Below are positions 8,722 to 17,153 of a stretch of DNA of 64,000 nucleotides, in pieces. Origin of the DNA: JAMDEO01 sp963775295 (lineage in GTDB: Bacteria; Actinomycetota; Thermoleophilia; RBG-16-64-13); NCBI GenBank assembly GCA_963775295.1, contig CAVZIK010000006.1, forward strand, positions 496,001 through 560,000, written 5' to 3'. Each line of letters begins with the position of its first letter. Position 1 is the first letter of the stretch. The notes under the pieces were generated by a model, which did no database searches, was not told where the DNA came from, and worked only from the letters and a program-made list of their open reading frames with translations. The translations under genes and the position numbers were made by a program.

Positions 8722-8739
8722 TATACCTCTAGGGGTATA
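8722..8739. promoter_or_regulatory. CsoR/CstR-like palindromic operator overlapping a -10 element
   Basis: TATACCTCTAGGGGTATA is a near-perfect palindrome; its right half runs into a -10-like TATAGT (8736-8741), so a bound protein would block RNA polymerase. ATACC-N-GGTAT palindromes with a CTAG-like centre resemble DNA targets of the CsoR/CstR (DUF156) metal- or persulfide-sensing repressors. The same 18-mer with two changes occurs at 29528-29545. No DUF156 gene is in the window. Confidence 0.6.
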
Positions 8740-8796
8740 GTAAGGATGTTTTGCGCTATTCTATCTACGTGAATATTCCCATTTTAGGAGCGCCCC

Positions 8797-9192
8797 ATGG
8801 ACATGGAGATTTATTTCCCCGGCAACAAGAAGGTCAGCGCCGACTATCGAGGCTTCACGATTGAGACCGATCAGCCTGTTGGTGCTGGAGGCGACGGCAG
8901 TGCACCCGCGCCGTTCGATCTTTTTCTGGCTTCCCTGGGTACCTGCGCCGGCATCTATGTGCTCCAGTTCCTCAAGCAGCGCGACCTTCCCACCGAAGGT
9001 GCCGGTTTGGGCATGAGCATGGAGCGCGACCCCGAGACCCACTTGGTCTCAAAAGTGAAGATGGAAATCCGGCTGCCCGCCGGCTTCCCGGAAAAATACA
9101 CGCCGGCCGTGATCCGGGCCGCCGAACTATGCGCCGTCAAGCGTCATCTCGAGCAACCGCCGGCCTTCGAGATGTCGACAAAGGTCGGCTGA
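8797..9192 (+). CDS. OsmC family protein
   Basis: A 131-residue OsmC/Ohr-superfamily protein. The family's two cysteines are present at Cys50 (SLGTCAGIYV) and Cys112 (AAELCAVKRHLEQPP), along with the glycine-rich front (GAGGDGSAPAPFDLFLASL). OsmC/Ohr proteins reduce organic hydroperoxides with a redox-active cysteine pair; the shorter YhfA-type members are less well characterised, and this one resembles that group. ATG 8797 follows taggagcgcccc. It is transcribed from a promoter overlapped by a CsoR/CstR-like palindrome, which would fit control by copper or reactive sulfur rather than by OhrR; this is inference. Confidence 0.88.
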   Translation: MDMEIYFPGNKKVSADYRGFTIETDQPVGAGGDGSAPAPFDLFLASLGTCAGIYVLQFLKQRDLPTEGAGLGMSMERDPETHLVSKVKMEIRLPAGFPEKYTPAVIRAAELCAVKRHLEQPPAFEMSTKVG

Positions 9193-9205
9193 TCGCCTCA
9201 CCCGG

Positions 9206-9721
9206 TCAGTGACCGCCCCAATCCATGAGGTCGGGTCCTTCCTGCCGGCGCGACAGCCGCACCAGCGCGTCTTTGTACTTGGAGTGACGCAGCCCGACAA
9301 TCTCCGCTGTTAGCTGAAGGAAACGCCAGACGTCGGCGGGCACGTTGTCGAGATCTGAATCGATGAACACCAGCCCGCCGGCGACACCCGCGCCTTCGAT
9401 CTCCTTGACGGCGTGGAAGACGGTCTTGCTGAGGACCATATCAACAGCGAGGTCCATGCCCTGTTCGTCAAGGCTCCTCAACAGATCGCCGTTGTCGGAG
9501 ATTCGTATCGAAGGGTGCTTGCCTGGACCCAGTTCTCCCTCTGCGGGAGCCAAGTCGACAACCACCGGGCCATAGCGTCCGGGGTAGTGGAACGGGGTCA
9601 CGGCGCGCAGATGCTCTCGCGCCTCCAAGCGTTTGCGAATGGCGCGATCACCGGCGAGCAATCGTAAAAACTCAACGTTGCTTAGATCGCTGGCCGCATT
9701 ATCAGAAGTCTTGCCAACCAC
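9206..9721 (-). CDS. Hypothetical protein, no recognised family
   Basis: A 171-residue soluble protein; no signal peptide, membrane segment or known catalytic motif is visible. It has a basic, helical N-terminal third, a central segment (TPFHYPGRYGPVVVDLAP) and a C-terminal helical half with TAEIVGLRHSKYKDALVRL. The GTG at 9721 is the likely start, 12 bases after the stop of the gene upstream, so the two are probably one transcript. It converges on the OsmC gene with 13 bases between their stop codons. Confidence 0.65.
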   Translation of the reverse strand: MVGKTSDNAASDLSNVEFLRLLAGDRAIRKRLEAREHLRAVTPFHYPGRYGPVVVDLAPAEGELGPGKHPSIRISDNGDLLRSLDEQGMDLAVDMVLSKTVFHAVKEIEGAGVAGGLVFIDSDLDNVPADVWRFLQLTAEIVGLRHSKYKDALVRLSRRQEGPDLMDWGGH

Positions 9722-9733
9722 TCGTCCGCCGAT

Positions 9734-10141
9734 CTAGGCGTCTGCCTGAGGCCAGGGCTCTTCAGCCGGAGGCGTGCCCTCATGCGACTCGGTCGCGGGG
9801 GGAGAGTAGGCGGATTGCGCCTCTGATGACGGAGAAGCATCTTCGCCGCTCGTCGGCGGAGCGCCGGCAGCGGCCTGAGCCTTGGCGGCCGCTTCGGCTC
9901 GCGCCTGCATCAACTGGTCCTCTATTCGTGACATCTCATCGAGCAGATTCTGGCGTTTGGCTTGGTCGACCTCTCGGCCGCGGTAGAAATCAAACACGAG
10001 ATAGCCGAGCTTCTTGGCTGCGCTATCCAGTTGCATCTCTACCTGGAGTTCTCCGACCTTGGCTTTGCCCTTGTCGAAGGCCTTCTCTGCCTCTTTTGCC
10101 GCCCGCTCCGCGCCTGCAGTCAATTTGTCCAGCAAACTCAT
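9734..10141 (-). CDS. Coiled-coil hypothetical protein with a Pro/Ala-rich tail
   Basis: A 135-residue protein. Residues 1-85 are strongly helical and charged (SLLDKLTAGAERAAKEAEKA, then a second helix around DEMSRIEDQLMQARAEAAAK), consistent with a coiled coil. Residues 90-135 are a disordered Ala/Pro/Ser/Glu tail. Short proteins opening with this type of helix, followed by LGYLVFDFYRGRE, are common in actinobacteria without assigned function. ATG 10141. Transcribed with the downstream 171-residue hypothetical protein. The 265 bases up to the divergent DUF1015 gene hold no recognisable site. Confidence 0.72.
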   Translation of the reverse strand: MSLLDKLTAGAERAAKEAEKAFDKGKAKVGELQVEMQLDSAAKKLGYLVFDFYRGREVDQAKRQNLLDEMSRIEDQLMQARAEAAAKAQAAAGAPPTSGEDASPSSEAQSAYSPPATESHEGTPPAEEPWPQADA

Positions 10142-10406
10142 GAGCGCACCGTCCCCTTCATCCGCCGTCCGGAAGACCCGGAAATTTCTTTTCTCGTCGC
10201 CAATGGTGTATTCCCAATCTAACGATTTGCTAGCCTTAAGGCAACGGCGACGGGCAGTTTCTCAAAATGACGCGCCGCCCGCGAGGGTGCGACGAGGGCC
10301 CGAAAGACGAGGTGCGGTGGCGCCCAGATGCGGTCGAGGGGACGGGGCTCGGTGTTATCATTCTAGGGCATCAATCGAGAAACCGCCTGGCATTGCAGGA
10401 GAAACC

Positions 10407-11747
10407 ATGCAGACCGTGATCCCGTTCCGCGCGTGGCGCTACGACCCCAAGAAGGCCGGGGATCTGAACCGGTTGGTGGCGCCCCCGTACGATGTGGTGG
10501 ACGCGGCGCTGCAGTCACGCCTGTATTCCCGAAGCCGTCATAACGTCGTGCGGGTAGACCTTGGCATGACGACCCCCAGCGACAGTGAGTGTGACGACCG
10601 GTACACAAGAGCGGCGTCTCAGTTAGCGGACTGGAAGACGGACGGCACGCTCCTCCGCGATGTCCACCCGACCCTAACCTTCGTCCAGGAGAAATTCACC
10701 GGGCCCGACGGGCGCACCCGCGAGCGGCATGGCTTTCTTGCCCTGCTGAGGTTGTACGATTTCGGCGAAGGCGTGGTCTTCCCACACGAGAGAACTCTGT
10801 CGGGGCCAAAGGAAGATCGCTTCCGTCTGCTGCAGGCAACCGGCATGAGTTTAAGCCCGGTCTTCATGCTGTACGACTTGCCAGGGGACGAGATCACCAA
10901 GGCGTGGCTGGCCGAGGTGGGCGCGACAGAGCCGGCGCAGATCGTAGCGGACGCCGACGCAGGCCCCGGCGCCACCCAGACGAGGTTATGGCCCATGTCA
11001 GATCCCACTTTTCTCGGGTTTGCCCAGAATGCCCTTGCCGGCAATCGCTTCGTGATCGCAGACGGTCACCACAGGTACGAAACGGCACTCCGCTACCGGC
11101 AATACTGTCAGGAAGACAATGTGCCGTCGCCCGCCTGCGATTACGTCCTCGTTTATCTCAGTAACATGGCGGATCCAGCCCTTGCCATCTTTGCGACTCA
11201 CAGGCTCGTCAAGGGAGTGGACCCGGCCGTCGTTGCATCCCTGCCGCAGTTGTTGTCGCCGACGTTCGAGGTCGAACGGCTTGCTGGTGAGGAGGCGACC
11301 TCTGCGGCCGCGCGCGTCGCTATCACGAACTACCTGCAAACTCATCCTCGGGCCGCCTTTGGGCTGTGGGGACCGGCGCTCAATGGAGCCTACGGCATCA
11401 GGGTGGCGGACTGGGCAGCAGCGCGCGAAGCCAACCCCGACGCAAGCACGGCGTATCAGGAACTCGACGTCACGATCCTGCAGTCGCTGGTGCTGGACAA
11501 GATCCTCGGTATCACGGAAAAAGATATGGCCTCCGAGGCAAACGTCACTTTCTTCAAGGATCCTGACGACGCCTTCGAACGCTTGGCCGCGGGGGAGTTT
11601 CAAGTCGGCTTCTTCATGAACCCCACCGGATTGGATCAGATCCGAGAGGTGGCATTAGGAGGCGAGCGCATGCCCCAGAAGGCGACATTTTTCTATCCCA
11701 AGCTTCCCACCGGCTTGGTGTTCCACGATCTCACTGGTGAGCTGTGA
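10407..11747 (+). CDS. DUF1015 family protein
   Basis: A 446-residue member of the DUF1015 (PF06245) family. The N-terminal signature (IPFRAWRYDPKKAGDLNRLV, then APPYDVVD) and the central DGHHRYETALRY motif are intact, and the length matches the family's usual 400-450 residues. The biochemical function is not established; members are often found near amino-acid or phosphoserine metabolism genes. ATG 10407 follows gcaggagaaacc; the open frame extends 131 codons further upstream across an intergenic region that encodes nothing coherent. The NAD(P)-binding protein gene follows after 22 bases, so they are likely co-transcribed. Confidence 0.88.
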   Translation: MQTVIPFRAWRYDPKKAGDLNRLVAPPYDVVDAALQSRLYSRSRHNVVRVDLGMTTPSDSECDDRYTRAASQLADWKTDGTLLRDVHPTLTFVQEKFTGPDGRTRERHGFLALLRLYDFGEGVVFPHERTLSGPKEDRFRLLQATGMSLSPVFMLYDLPGDEITKAWLAEVGATEPAQIVADADAGPGATQTRLWPMSDPTFLGFAQNALAGNRFVIADGHHRYETALRYRQYCQEDNVPSPACDYVLVYLSNMADPALAIFATHRLVKGVDPAVVASLPQLLSPTFEVERLAGEEATSAAARVAITNYLQTHPRAAFGLWGPALNGAYGIRVADWAAAREANPDASTAYQELDVTILQSLVLDKILGITEKDMASEANVTFFKDPDDAFERLAAGEFQVGFFMNPTGLDQIREVALGGERMPQKATFFYPKLPTGLVFHDLTGEL

Positions 11748-11769
11748 AGGATGAGATAAGGAGGACTCA

Positions 11770-12411
11770 ATGAAGATTGCTTTGATCGGCGCAACTGGGT
11801 TCGTTGGTTCGGGCCTGCGCGAAGAGGCGCTCAGCCGAAAGCACGAGGTGACGGCGATCGTTCGCAATCCAGAGAAACTGCCGGTCCGTGTAGGGCTCAC
11901 CGCCAAGAAGGCCGACGTGCTCGACATCGACGCTCTTGCTGAGATCCTGGCCGGTCACGATGCAGTCATCAGCGCTTTCAGCGCCGACAAGGACTCTCCG
12001 ACCAAGCTCGACGACCATGTTGCCGGGGCTAAGGCCATCATCGCGGCCACTAAGAAGGCGGGCGTGAAGCGGCTACTGGTCGTCGGCGGGGCCGCGAGTC
12101 TGGAGGTCGCGCCCGGACAGCAATTCTACGATCAGCCCGATTTTCCCCCCGAATGGAAAGCTGGGGCCGGGGGCACCAGGGAATTCCTGTATCTGCTGAA
12201 GAAGGAGCCCGACCTCGAATGGACCTTCCTCAGTCCGGCCGCTAATTTCGAGCCGGGCGAACGCACAGGGAAGTTCCGTCTAGGCGGAGACCAACTCCTG
12301 GTGGACGAGAAGGGCGAATGCCGAATCTCAGTGCCGGACTATGCCATCGCCATGATCGACGAGCTGGAGGAGCCGCACCACACCCGGCAGCGTTTCTGCG
12401 TCGCCTACTAG
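11770..12411 (+). CDS. NAD(P)-binding oxidoreductase, atypical SDR
   Basis: A 213-residue Rossmann protein of the atypical short-chain dehydrogenase group (BVR-B/YwnB-like). The dinucleotide-binding GATGFVGSGL is at residues 8-17; the VISAF, RLLVVGGAASLE and WTFLSPAANFEPG segments are typical of this NADH-(flavin)-reductase-like group, which lacks the YxxxK catalytic pair. The substrate is unknown. ATG 11770 is preceded by gataaggaggactca. Its TAG stop shares the tetranucleotide CTAG with the stop of the convergent phosphoesterase gene. Confidence 0.87.
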   Translation: MKIALIGATGFVGSGLREEALSRKHEVTAIVRNPEKLPVRVGLTAKKADVLDIDALAEILAGHDAVISAFSADKDSPTKLDDHVAGAKAIIAATKKAGVKRLLVVGGAASLEVAPGQQFYDQPDFPPEWKAGAGGTREFLYLLKKEPDLEWTFLSPAANFEPGERTGKFRLGGDQLLVDEKGECRISVPDYAIAMIDELEEPHHTRQRFCVAY

Positions 12412-13184
12412 CAACTAGCGGATGACTCGAAAGGTTCGATGCGGACGGCCCGCCCCTCCGGGCCGATCTCGACGACGACACCTTCGAGCCACACGTTGCC
12501 CGAGGCGACTTCGAAGCGCACGGGTAGCTGGGTGAGGAACCGCTCGAGCACAAGCTCCTTCTTGACGCCGATGACGGAGTCTCGGGAGCCACACATTCCA
12601 GCGTCAGTGATGTAGGCGGTCCCTCCGGGAAGGATGCGGGCATCGCCCGTGCGCACGTGGGTGTGTGTGCCCAAGACAGCGCTCACTTGGCCGTCGAGAT
12701 ACCAGCCCATGGCCACTTTCTCGCTTGTCGCCTCCGCGTGAAGGTCCACAATTATGGACCGCACCCCGTGCAATTGCTCGAGGGCTTCGCCGACCGCGTC
12801 GAACGGCGAGCGCGCAGGATTGAGATACAGTTGGCCGCTCAGATTGACGACGCCCAGGCGTCCCGCCGAAGTGTCGACCACGGTCACGCCACGCCCCGGA
12901 TTGGACGGGAGAAAGTTGAATGGGCGGATGATCCGGGGTTGCTCGTCCAAATAGCGATAGGTGTCGCGTTGTTTGTAGACATGATTGCCCGTGGTAATGA
13001 CATCGACACCAGCACTCAACAGGGCCTCGGCATGAGCGGGTTTGATCCCCTTGCCATCGGTGGCGTTTTCGCCATTGACCACGACGGCATCCACGCCGTG
13101 AAGACGGCGCAACTCGGGGAGCTTGGCGATCAGTAGCTCGCGGCCCGGTTTGCCCACCACGTCGGCGAAAAAGAGAACGATCAA
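12408..13184 (-). CDS. ymdB: YmdB-like metallophosphoesterase
   Basis: A 258-residue member of the TIGR00282/YmdB family. Metal-ligand motifs appear in order: FADVVGKPG (Asp8), VNGENATDGKG, TTGNHVYKQRD, DLHAEATSEK and GTHTHVRTGD, all conserved in the family. Bacillus subtilis YmdB hydrolyses 2',3'-cyclic nucleotides and influences biofilm and motility choices, often encoded beside rny; there is no rny gene here. The start is TTG 13184, chosen because it follows ggaggcagtc at ideal spacing and gives the conserved MIVLFFADVVG opening. Convergent with, and sharing its stop bases with, the preceding oxidoreductase gene. Confidence 0.9.
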   Translation of the reverse strand: MIVLFFADVVGKPGRELLIAKLPELRRLHGVDAVVVNGENATDGKGIKPAHAEALLSAGVDVITTGNHVYKQRDTYRYLDEQPRIIRPFNFLPSNPGRGVTVVDTSAGRLGVVNLSGQLYLNPARSPFDAVGEALEQLHGVRSIIVDLHAEATSEKVAMGWYLDGQVSAVLGTHTHVRTGDARILPGGTAYITDAGMCGSRDSVIGVKKELVLERFLTQLPVRFEVASGNVWLEGVVVEIGPEGRAVRIEPFESSASC

Positions 13185-13339
13185 GACTGCCTCCTGCCCT
13201 TCATAGACTGCGGCGCACAGTGTACCTCACCGGGGTCGGTCTCTCCCCTTCCCAATCCCCACCCTAGGTCTCATGTCCCGGCCTTGGCGGGCCTCACTAG
13301 CCTCGGGTCACACGTCACGATCAGGCAAAGGAGGAGACC

Positions 13340-14530
13340 ATGGTCCAAATACGATCGTTCTTAGGCGTCCGAGGAGGAGTGTCGCCGGGTAGAAGGCGAA
13401 GGCGAATGGCTATGCTAGGCTCGGTGGCCGCCTTGGGGCTGGGTGCCGTTGCGGGATGCGCGCTCCTTTCGCCGGGACTGGTCTTTGGCGCAGGCCAGAC
13501 CAGCGCCCCTCCCGCCAAAGTGAGCGCCGACGCGGACACCCTCACTGCCTCTCAAGGTGCGCTCCTGGCCAGACTTCCGTGGGGCGTCGGCCCGGGTCAG
13601 GTCGGTCTACAAGCTCCGGGAGAGGGTCTCGCGCGAGGTCCAGAAGCCGTGGCATTGTCGCCTGACGGCCGGATCGCGATCCTCGACTCGGTCAACGGCA
13701 GACTGGTGATCCTCGATTCCGGGGGCATCTTCTTGAAGTCGATCCCAGTCGCCCTGTCGGATCCTCGCTTTCTATCGGTTTCTGACGACACGCTGTATGT
13801 CCTCGATTGCGACGCCGACCGGCAGCTTCTGGCAATGGACTGGAATGGGAGCACGACCGGACTATCCACCCTCCCGGCGTTCGATGACGTGGTCACCGGC
13901 CTATTCGCCACAGACGCGGGGCCTTGCGTGGAAATCGCCCACAACCGCACCTTCCTGGTGGCTGGCTCCTCATCACTGAGCGCGACCGGCTTCGGCTCCA
14001 CAAGTGCCGAATCGAAGCCGACACCGGGCGTGCTGAAGGCGCTCGCAGGCCGACCTATCGATGGCAGCTTGGGGTCTGTGGCCAACATATCCTTCAAGCC
14101 CGGCAGGAGCGCCGACGTCAAGCTGTTCAGGGTGGACAAAGGAACGCTGAAAGCTTCGCAGACTGCCGCATTCGCCTCAAGCCTTTACGACCGCCGGAGC
14201 CTTGAGTGCCTGGTTTCCGTCGATGGAGACGGGCATGGGGGTCTCGTGATCGGAGCTAGGATGCTGAGCAGCGATGCCGCGACGCCAGGCCGGCCCTCGT
14301 TAGTTCTCACCCGAATCAGCGCAGCTGAGGCCCTCGCCGCAGCTGCTTCGGCAAACGCCTACGTACCCCCAATCAGCGACACGATCCTGCTGGTCGATTC
14401 CCCTTTCGCCTATCTGGGGCAGCCTTACGTGGTAGCGCCGGACGGGCGAGTGATCCAACCCGTGGCTGACGATTCCGGTTACAGCCTGATGGTCTACAAC
14501 CTCGGCTCCAAATTGGAGGTGACGCCGTGA
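13340..14530 (+). CDS. Secreted propeller-like protein
   Basis: A 396-residue exported protein. It has a basic N-terminus, then a hydrophobic signal/anchor at about 24-50, including GAVAGCALL (a possible lipobox). The body has repeats of the NHL/beta-propeller type: GPEAVALSPDGRIAILDSVN, then GRLVILDSGG and later PRFLSVSDDTLYVLDCDAD. ATG 13340 follows gcaaaggaggagacc, a very strong ribosome site. Its last codons overlap the GTG of the NlpC/P60 gene (GTGA), so the two are translated together; it may be a binding or regulatory partner of that hydrolase. The specific ligand cannot be named. Confidence 0.72.
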   Translation: MVQIRSFLGVRGGVSPGRRRRRMAMLGSVAALGLGAVAGCALLSPGLVFGAGQTSAPPAKVSADADTLTASQGALLARLPWGVGPGQVGLQAPGEGLARGPEAVALSPDGRIAILDSVNGRLVILDSGGIFLKSIPVALSDPRFLSVSDDTLYVLDCDADRQLLAMDWNGSTTGLSTLPAFDDVVTGLFATDAGPCVEIAHNRTFLVAGSSSLSATGFGSTSAESKPTPGVLKALAGRPIDGSLGSVANISFKPGRSADVKLFRVDKGTLKASQTAAFASSLYDRRSLECLVSVDGDGHGGLVIGARMLSSDAATPGRPSLVLTRISAAEALAAAASANAYVPPISDTILLVDSPFAYLGQPYVVAPDGRVIQPVADDSGYSLMVYNLGSKLEVTP

Positions 14531-15531
14531 GACGACATACTCGGAGCAAGCGCAGGACGGGGTTCACGGCGCTCACGGGGGCAATGTCTCTGGCGCTGGC
14601 GATGGTGGGGCTCCCTCTCACCCCGGTAGTGCCGGCGGCCCAGGCAGCGATCCCGTCCCTAACCCGGGCAGAGATCATCGCTCGGGCGGAGTCCGGTATA
14701 GGGACTTCGTACACTTGGGGCCGCGAAAGTTGGACACCTAACCTCGGTGGTGGTCTGGGTCCCGACTGCTCGGGATTCGCCCTTAAGTGTTGGGAAGTCC
14801 CGAAAACCCTGCTCTACCAGGAAGAAGACGGCGAGAACGCCGGCATCTATCCTCGCTACACCAGCTACGAGTTCTTCAACTGCTTGGGACCCTGGACCGC
14901 CCTTAGCAACAGGTCACAGCTCAAGGAGGGGGACGCCCTCGTGAAGAATGATGGCAATTCCGGTCATGTGGTCATCTACGCGGGTGGCGACGCCTGGAAC
15001 TCACCGATCATTTACGAGGCGCCCGGTACGGGCCTGACCGTGCGACGGGTGAGCCGATACCTGGGCAGCGAGTACAAACCAATAAGACGAAGTTCTGTCG
15101 TGGATAGTGGCATCATCCTCGACAACCCCACGGCCAAGAGCACCGGTGGTGACGACATCGGGGGAAGCTGGACCCGGTCGACCAGCACGTCGGGTTACTA
15201 CGGTGACAACTATCAGGTACACGCGGCGACCACGGCAACCGCCTACGCCAGGTGGACGCCCCGATTCCCCTCTGCTGGGTACTACAACGTGTATCTGCGC
15301 TGGACCAGCGGAACCAACCGGGCGTCAGCCATCCAAGTCAACGTCAACACCCCGTCCGGCCAGTACAAACGGTGGATCAACCAGCGGATAAACGGCGGGA
15401 TCTGGGTTCTGCTCGGCCGTTACCCCTTCGCGGCCGGCTATAGCACGGGAACCGGCAGCATCAGCGTCTTTGCTACCGGAGCCGACGGCTATGTTGTGGC
15501 CGACGCGGTGATGTTCGTACCGACTCAGTAG
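14527..15531 (+). CDS. Secreted NlpC/P60 hydrolase with golvesin-like C-terminal domain
   Basis: A 334-residue protein with a signal peptide ending near residue 40 (VPAAQAAIP). The NlpC/P60 (CHAP-like) papain-fold domain at about 45-190 has the catalytic Cys81 in GPDCSGFALKCW and His147 in SGHVVIYAGG. The C-terminal beta-sandwich at about 205-334 (GGSWTRSTSTSGYYGDNYQV, then the YYNVYLRW motif) resembles the golvesin/Xly carbohydrate-binding-like domain. NlpC/P60 enzymes usually cleave D-Glu-diamino acid bonds in wall peptides; the C-terminal domain would hold it on glycan. It starts at GTG 14527, overlapping the upstream stop by GTGA. A strong hairpin terminator follows. Confidence 0.85.
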   Translation: MRRHTRSKRRTGFTALTGAMSLALAMVGLPLTPVVPAAQAAIPSLTRAEIIARAESGIGTSYTWGRESWTPNLGGGLGPDCSGFALKCWEVPKTLLYQEEDGENAGIYPRYTSYEFFNCLGPWTALSNRSQLKEGDALVKNDGNSGHVVIYAGGDAWNSPIIYEAPGTGLTVRRVSRYLGSEYKPIRRSSVVDSGIILDNPTAKSTGGDDIGGSWTRSTSTSGYYGDNYQVHAATTATAYARWTPRFPSAGYYNVYLRWTSGTNRASAIQVNVNTPSGQYKRWINQRINGGIWVLLGRYPFAAGYSTGTGSISVFATGADGYVVADAVMFVPTQ

Positions 15532-15563
15532 GAGAACTCGCACACCGCTACCGGATTCTTGAA

Positions 15564-15592
15564 GCGGGCCGGGCGCGAAGAGCCCGGCCCGC
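15564..15592. terminator. Terminator between NlpC/P60 and CAP-SLH genes
   Basis: Perfect 11-base GC-rich arms (15564-15574 and 15582-15592) around a 7-base loop between two convergent genes; it lacks a long T-run but can serve both directions. Confidence 0.7.
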
Positions 15593-15615
15593 CACAAAGA
15601 CGAGAGTGACTATGC

Positions 15616-16989
15616 TTACCGTTCCAGCAGATTCGCCAGAAGGACGCACACCTCCGCGCGGGTGGCGTTCGCCCAGAAGTCGTAATCCGACCCGATTTGA
15701 AGACCATCGAGCAGCCCCGCGGCAGAGGCACGCACCGCCCACGGGTAGTGAGTGGGATCGAAGTTCCTGAACGGAGGCATGTAGCCGAAGGGCGCGTCCC
15801 GCAGGCCGGCGGCCCGAGCGACCATGGTAATGAGTTGAGCCCGAGTGATCTTGTCGTACGGTCCGAATGTGTCCGCAGTTTTTCCAACAGTGATACCAGC
15901 GGCGGCACACACGGCGATATAGGCGCTCGGATAGCTGGGGTCGCTGGGATCGAGTTGCGCATCCACATCCTTGAATCCACAAGCAGCCACAGGCGAAACG
16001 TGATAGCCCAAGGCTAGAACGATCATCTTGGCGAACTGCTGCCGGGTGACCTGCATATCAGGCCCGAAGCTCCCATCGCCGAACCCGGTGATCACACCTC
16101 GCTGGGACAAGGTGGCAATATCACCGGCGTAGGGACTACCGGGATCAACGTCGGTGAAAGTAACCGGCGGAGCTGGCCGAGTTGTCGTGGTCGTTTCCGG
16201 GACCGTCGTCGTGGTGGTCGGCGACACCATCGTGGTGGTCGTCGTCACGGGCGGAGGAGCCAACTGCGTAGTGGTGGTCGTTAGCTGAGTCGTCGCGGTA
16301 TATTGCGTTGTGGTCGTACGCTGGGTAGTAGTCGTGGGTGCAGCGGTCGTCGTCGTCCGCTGCGTGGTGGTCGTCGGAGCCTGAGTGGTAGACGTGGTCG
16401 ATGGAGACGAGCCCACACTGTGGGCAGTCGGGTCGACGTATCCGCCGAAGTCCGTAGTCCAATAATATCCGTAAGGCGAGCCGCTCACGTACACAAGCGA
16501 GACGCCCACGACCTTATAGCTGGCATTCAGCATATTGGCGTTATGACCGGGGGAATTCCTCCATCCCTCAAAGACGGCGGCCGCGGTACCATAGCCGGCA
16601 GCGATGTTTTCACCCATATTGGTGTTGTAGCTGTAACCGCTGGCAGCCATCCGGGTCCACGGGGATGCGCCGCTGGCGAACCAGTCGGACTTCACCGTGT
16701 AGTGGTCAAAGAACGCGTACTTACCCATGTCTGAATCATGCCTGTCACCGGATTCAGACAACTCGTCCGAAACAAGCAAGGGCTGCAGACCGTTGGCGAC
16801 GCGGTAGTTGTTGAGTAGCTGGACAAACTGAATCTCGTCCGCACTGTAGGCAGCAGCAGCTCGCGCGGGAGACGCCAACAATCCCCCAAGTATGAAGGCG
16901 ACTGCGATCAGGACAGCGAAGACAATGCCAACGATCTTGGCCCAAGTCCTTGTCGGTTGCGATTTGAGACCGAGAATGGATTCCGTCAC
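15616..16989 (-). CDS. CAP-domain protein with Thr-rich linker and SLH domains
   Basis: A 457-residue exported protein with a signal peptide/TM at about 17-44 (LLASPARAAAA). The SCP/CAP domain at about 50-180 contains NNYRVANGLQPL, the His of DHYTVKSDW, MGENIAAGY and GWRNSPGHNANML, all family motifs. An almost pure Thr linker spans about 195-275, and three SLH repeats at about 278-457 (for example GVITGFGDGSFGPDMQVTR, FAKMIVLALG) form the wall anchor. CAP proteins are secreted effectors or wall-associated proteins, some with nuclease, protease or lipid-binding roles. The GTG start at 16989 follows ggagatagggta. The next gene upstream is a close paralogue, a likely tandem duplication. Confidence 0.9.
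   Translation of the reverse strand: MTESILGLKSQPTRTWAKIVGIVFAVLIAVAFILGGLLASPARAAAAYSADEIQFVQLLNNYRVANGLQPLLVSDELSESGDRHDSDMGKYAFFDHYTVKSDWFASGASPWTRMAASGYSYNTNMGENIAAGYGTAAAVFEGWRNSPGHNANMLNASYKVVGVSLVYVSGSPYGYYWTTDFGGYVDPTAHSVGSSPSTTSTTQAPTTTTQRTTTTAAPTTTTQRTTTTQYTATTQLTTTTTQLAPPPVTTTTTMVSPTTTTTVPETTTTTRPAPPVTFTDVDPGSPYAGDIATLSQRGVITGFGDGSFGPDMQVTRQQFAKMIVLALGYHVSPVAACGFKDVDAQLDPSDPSYPSAYIAVCAAAGITVGKTADTFGPYDKITRAQLITMVARAAGLRDAPFGYMPPFRNFDPTHYPWAVRASAAGLLDGLQIGSDYDFWANATRAEVCVLLANLLER
16165..16390. repeat. Low-complexity Thr-codon tract (linker of CAP-SLH protein)
   Basis: An irregular array of ACC/ACG/ACA codons on the minus strand, read as gtcgtggtcg-like repeats on the plus strand. 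It encodes the extended, probably glycosylated linker and is prone to length changes by slippage. Similar shorter tracts lie at 17720-17840, 25930-26150 and 34500-34680. Confidence 0.7.
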
Positions 16990-17153
16990 TACCCTATCTC
17001 CGTTTCTTGTGTGCCTTTCGGGTCCGTGCGAGGAGCGCAGACAACGGTCCTACGTGTGATGTCGGCATCGTTGTCGGGAAACTTGAGGTTTTGCATAAGA
17101 CTTCTTCTGCTCGGGGTGAAACGTACTTCGAGGAACTGCTAGTGGTTCGGTCC

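Noticed and set aside
16165..16390. A CRISPR-like or satellite array of gtcgtggtcg units
   Set aside because: The units are irregular, have no spacers and translate as a continuous Thr linker in the CAP-SLH frame.
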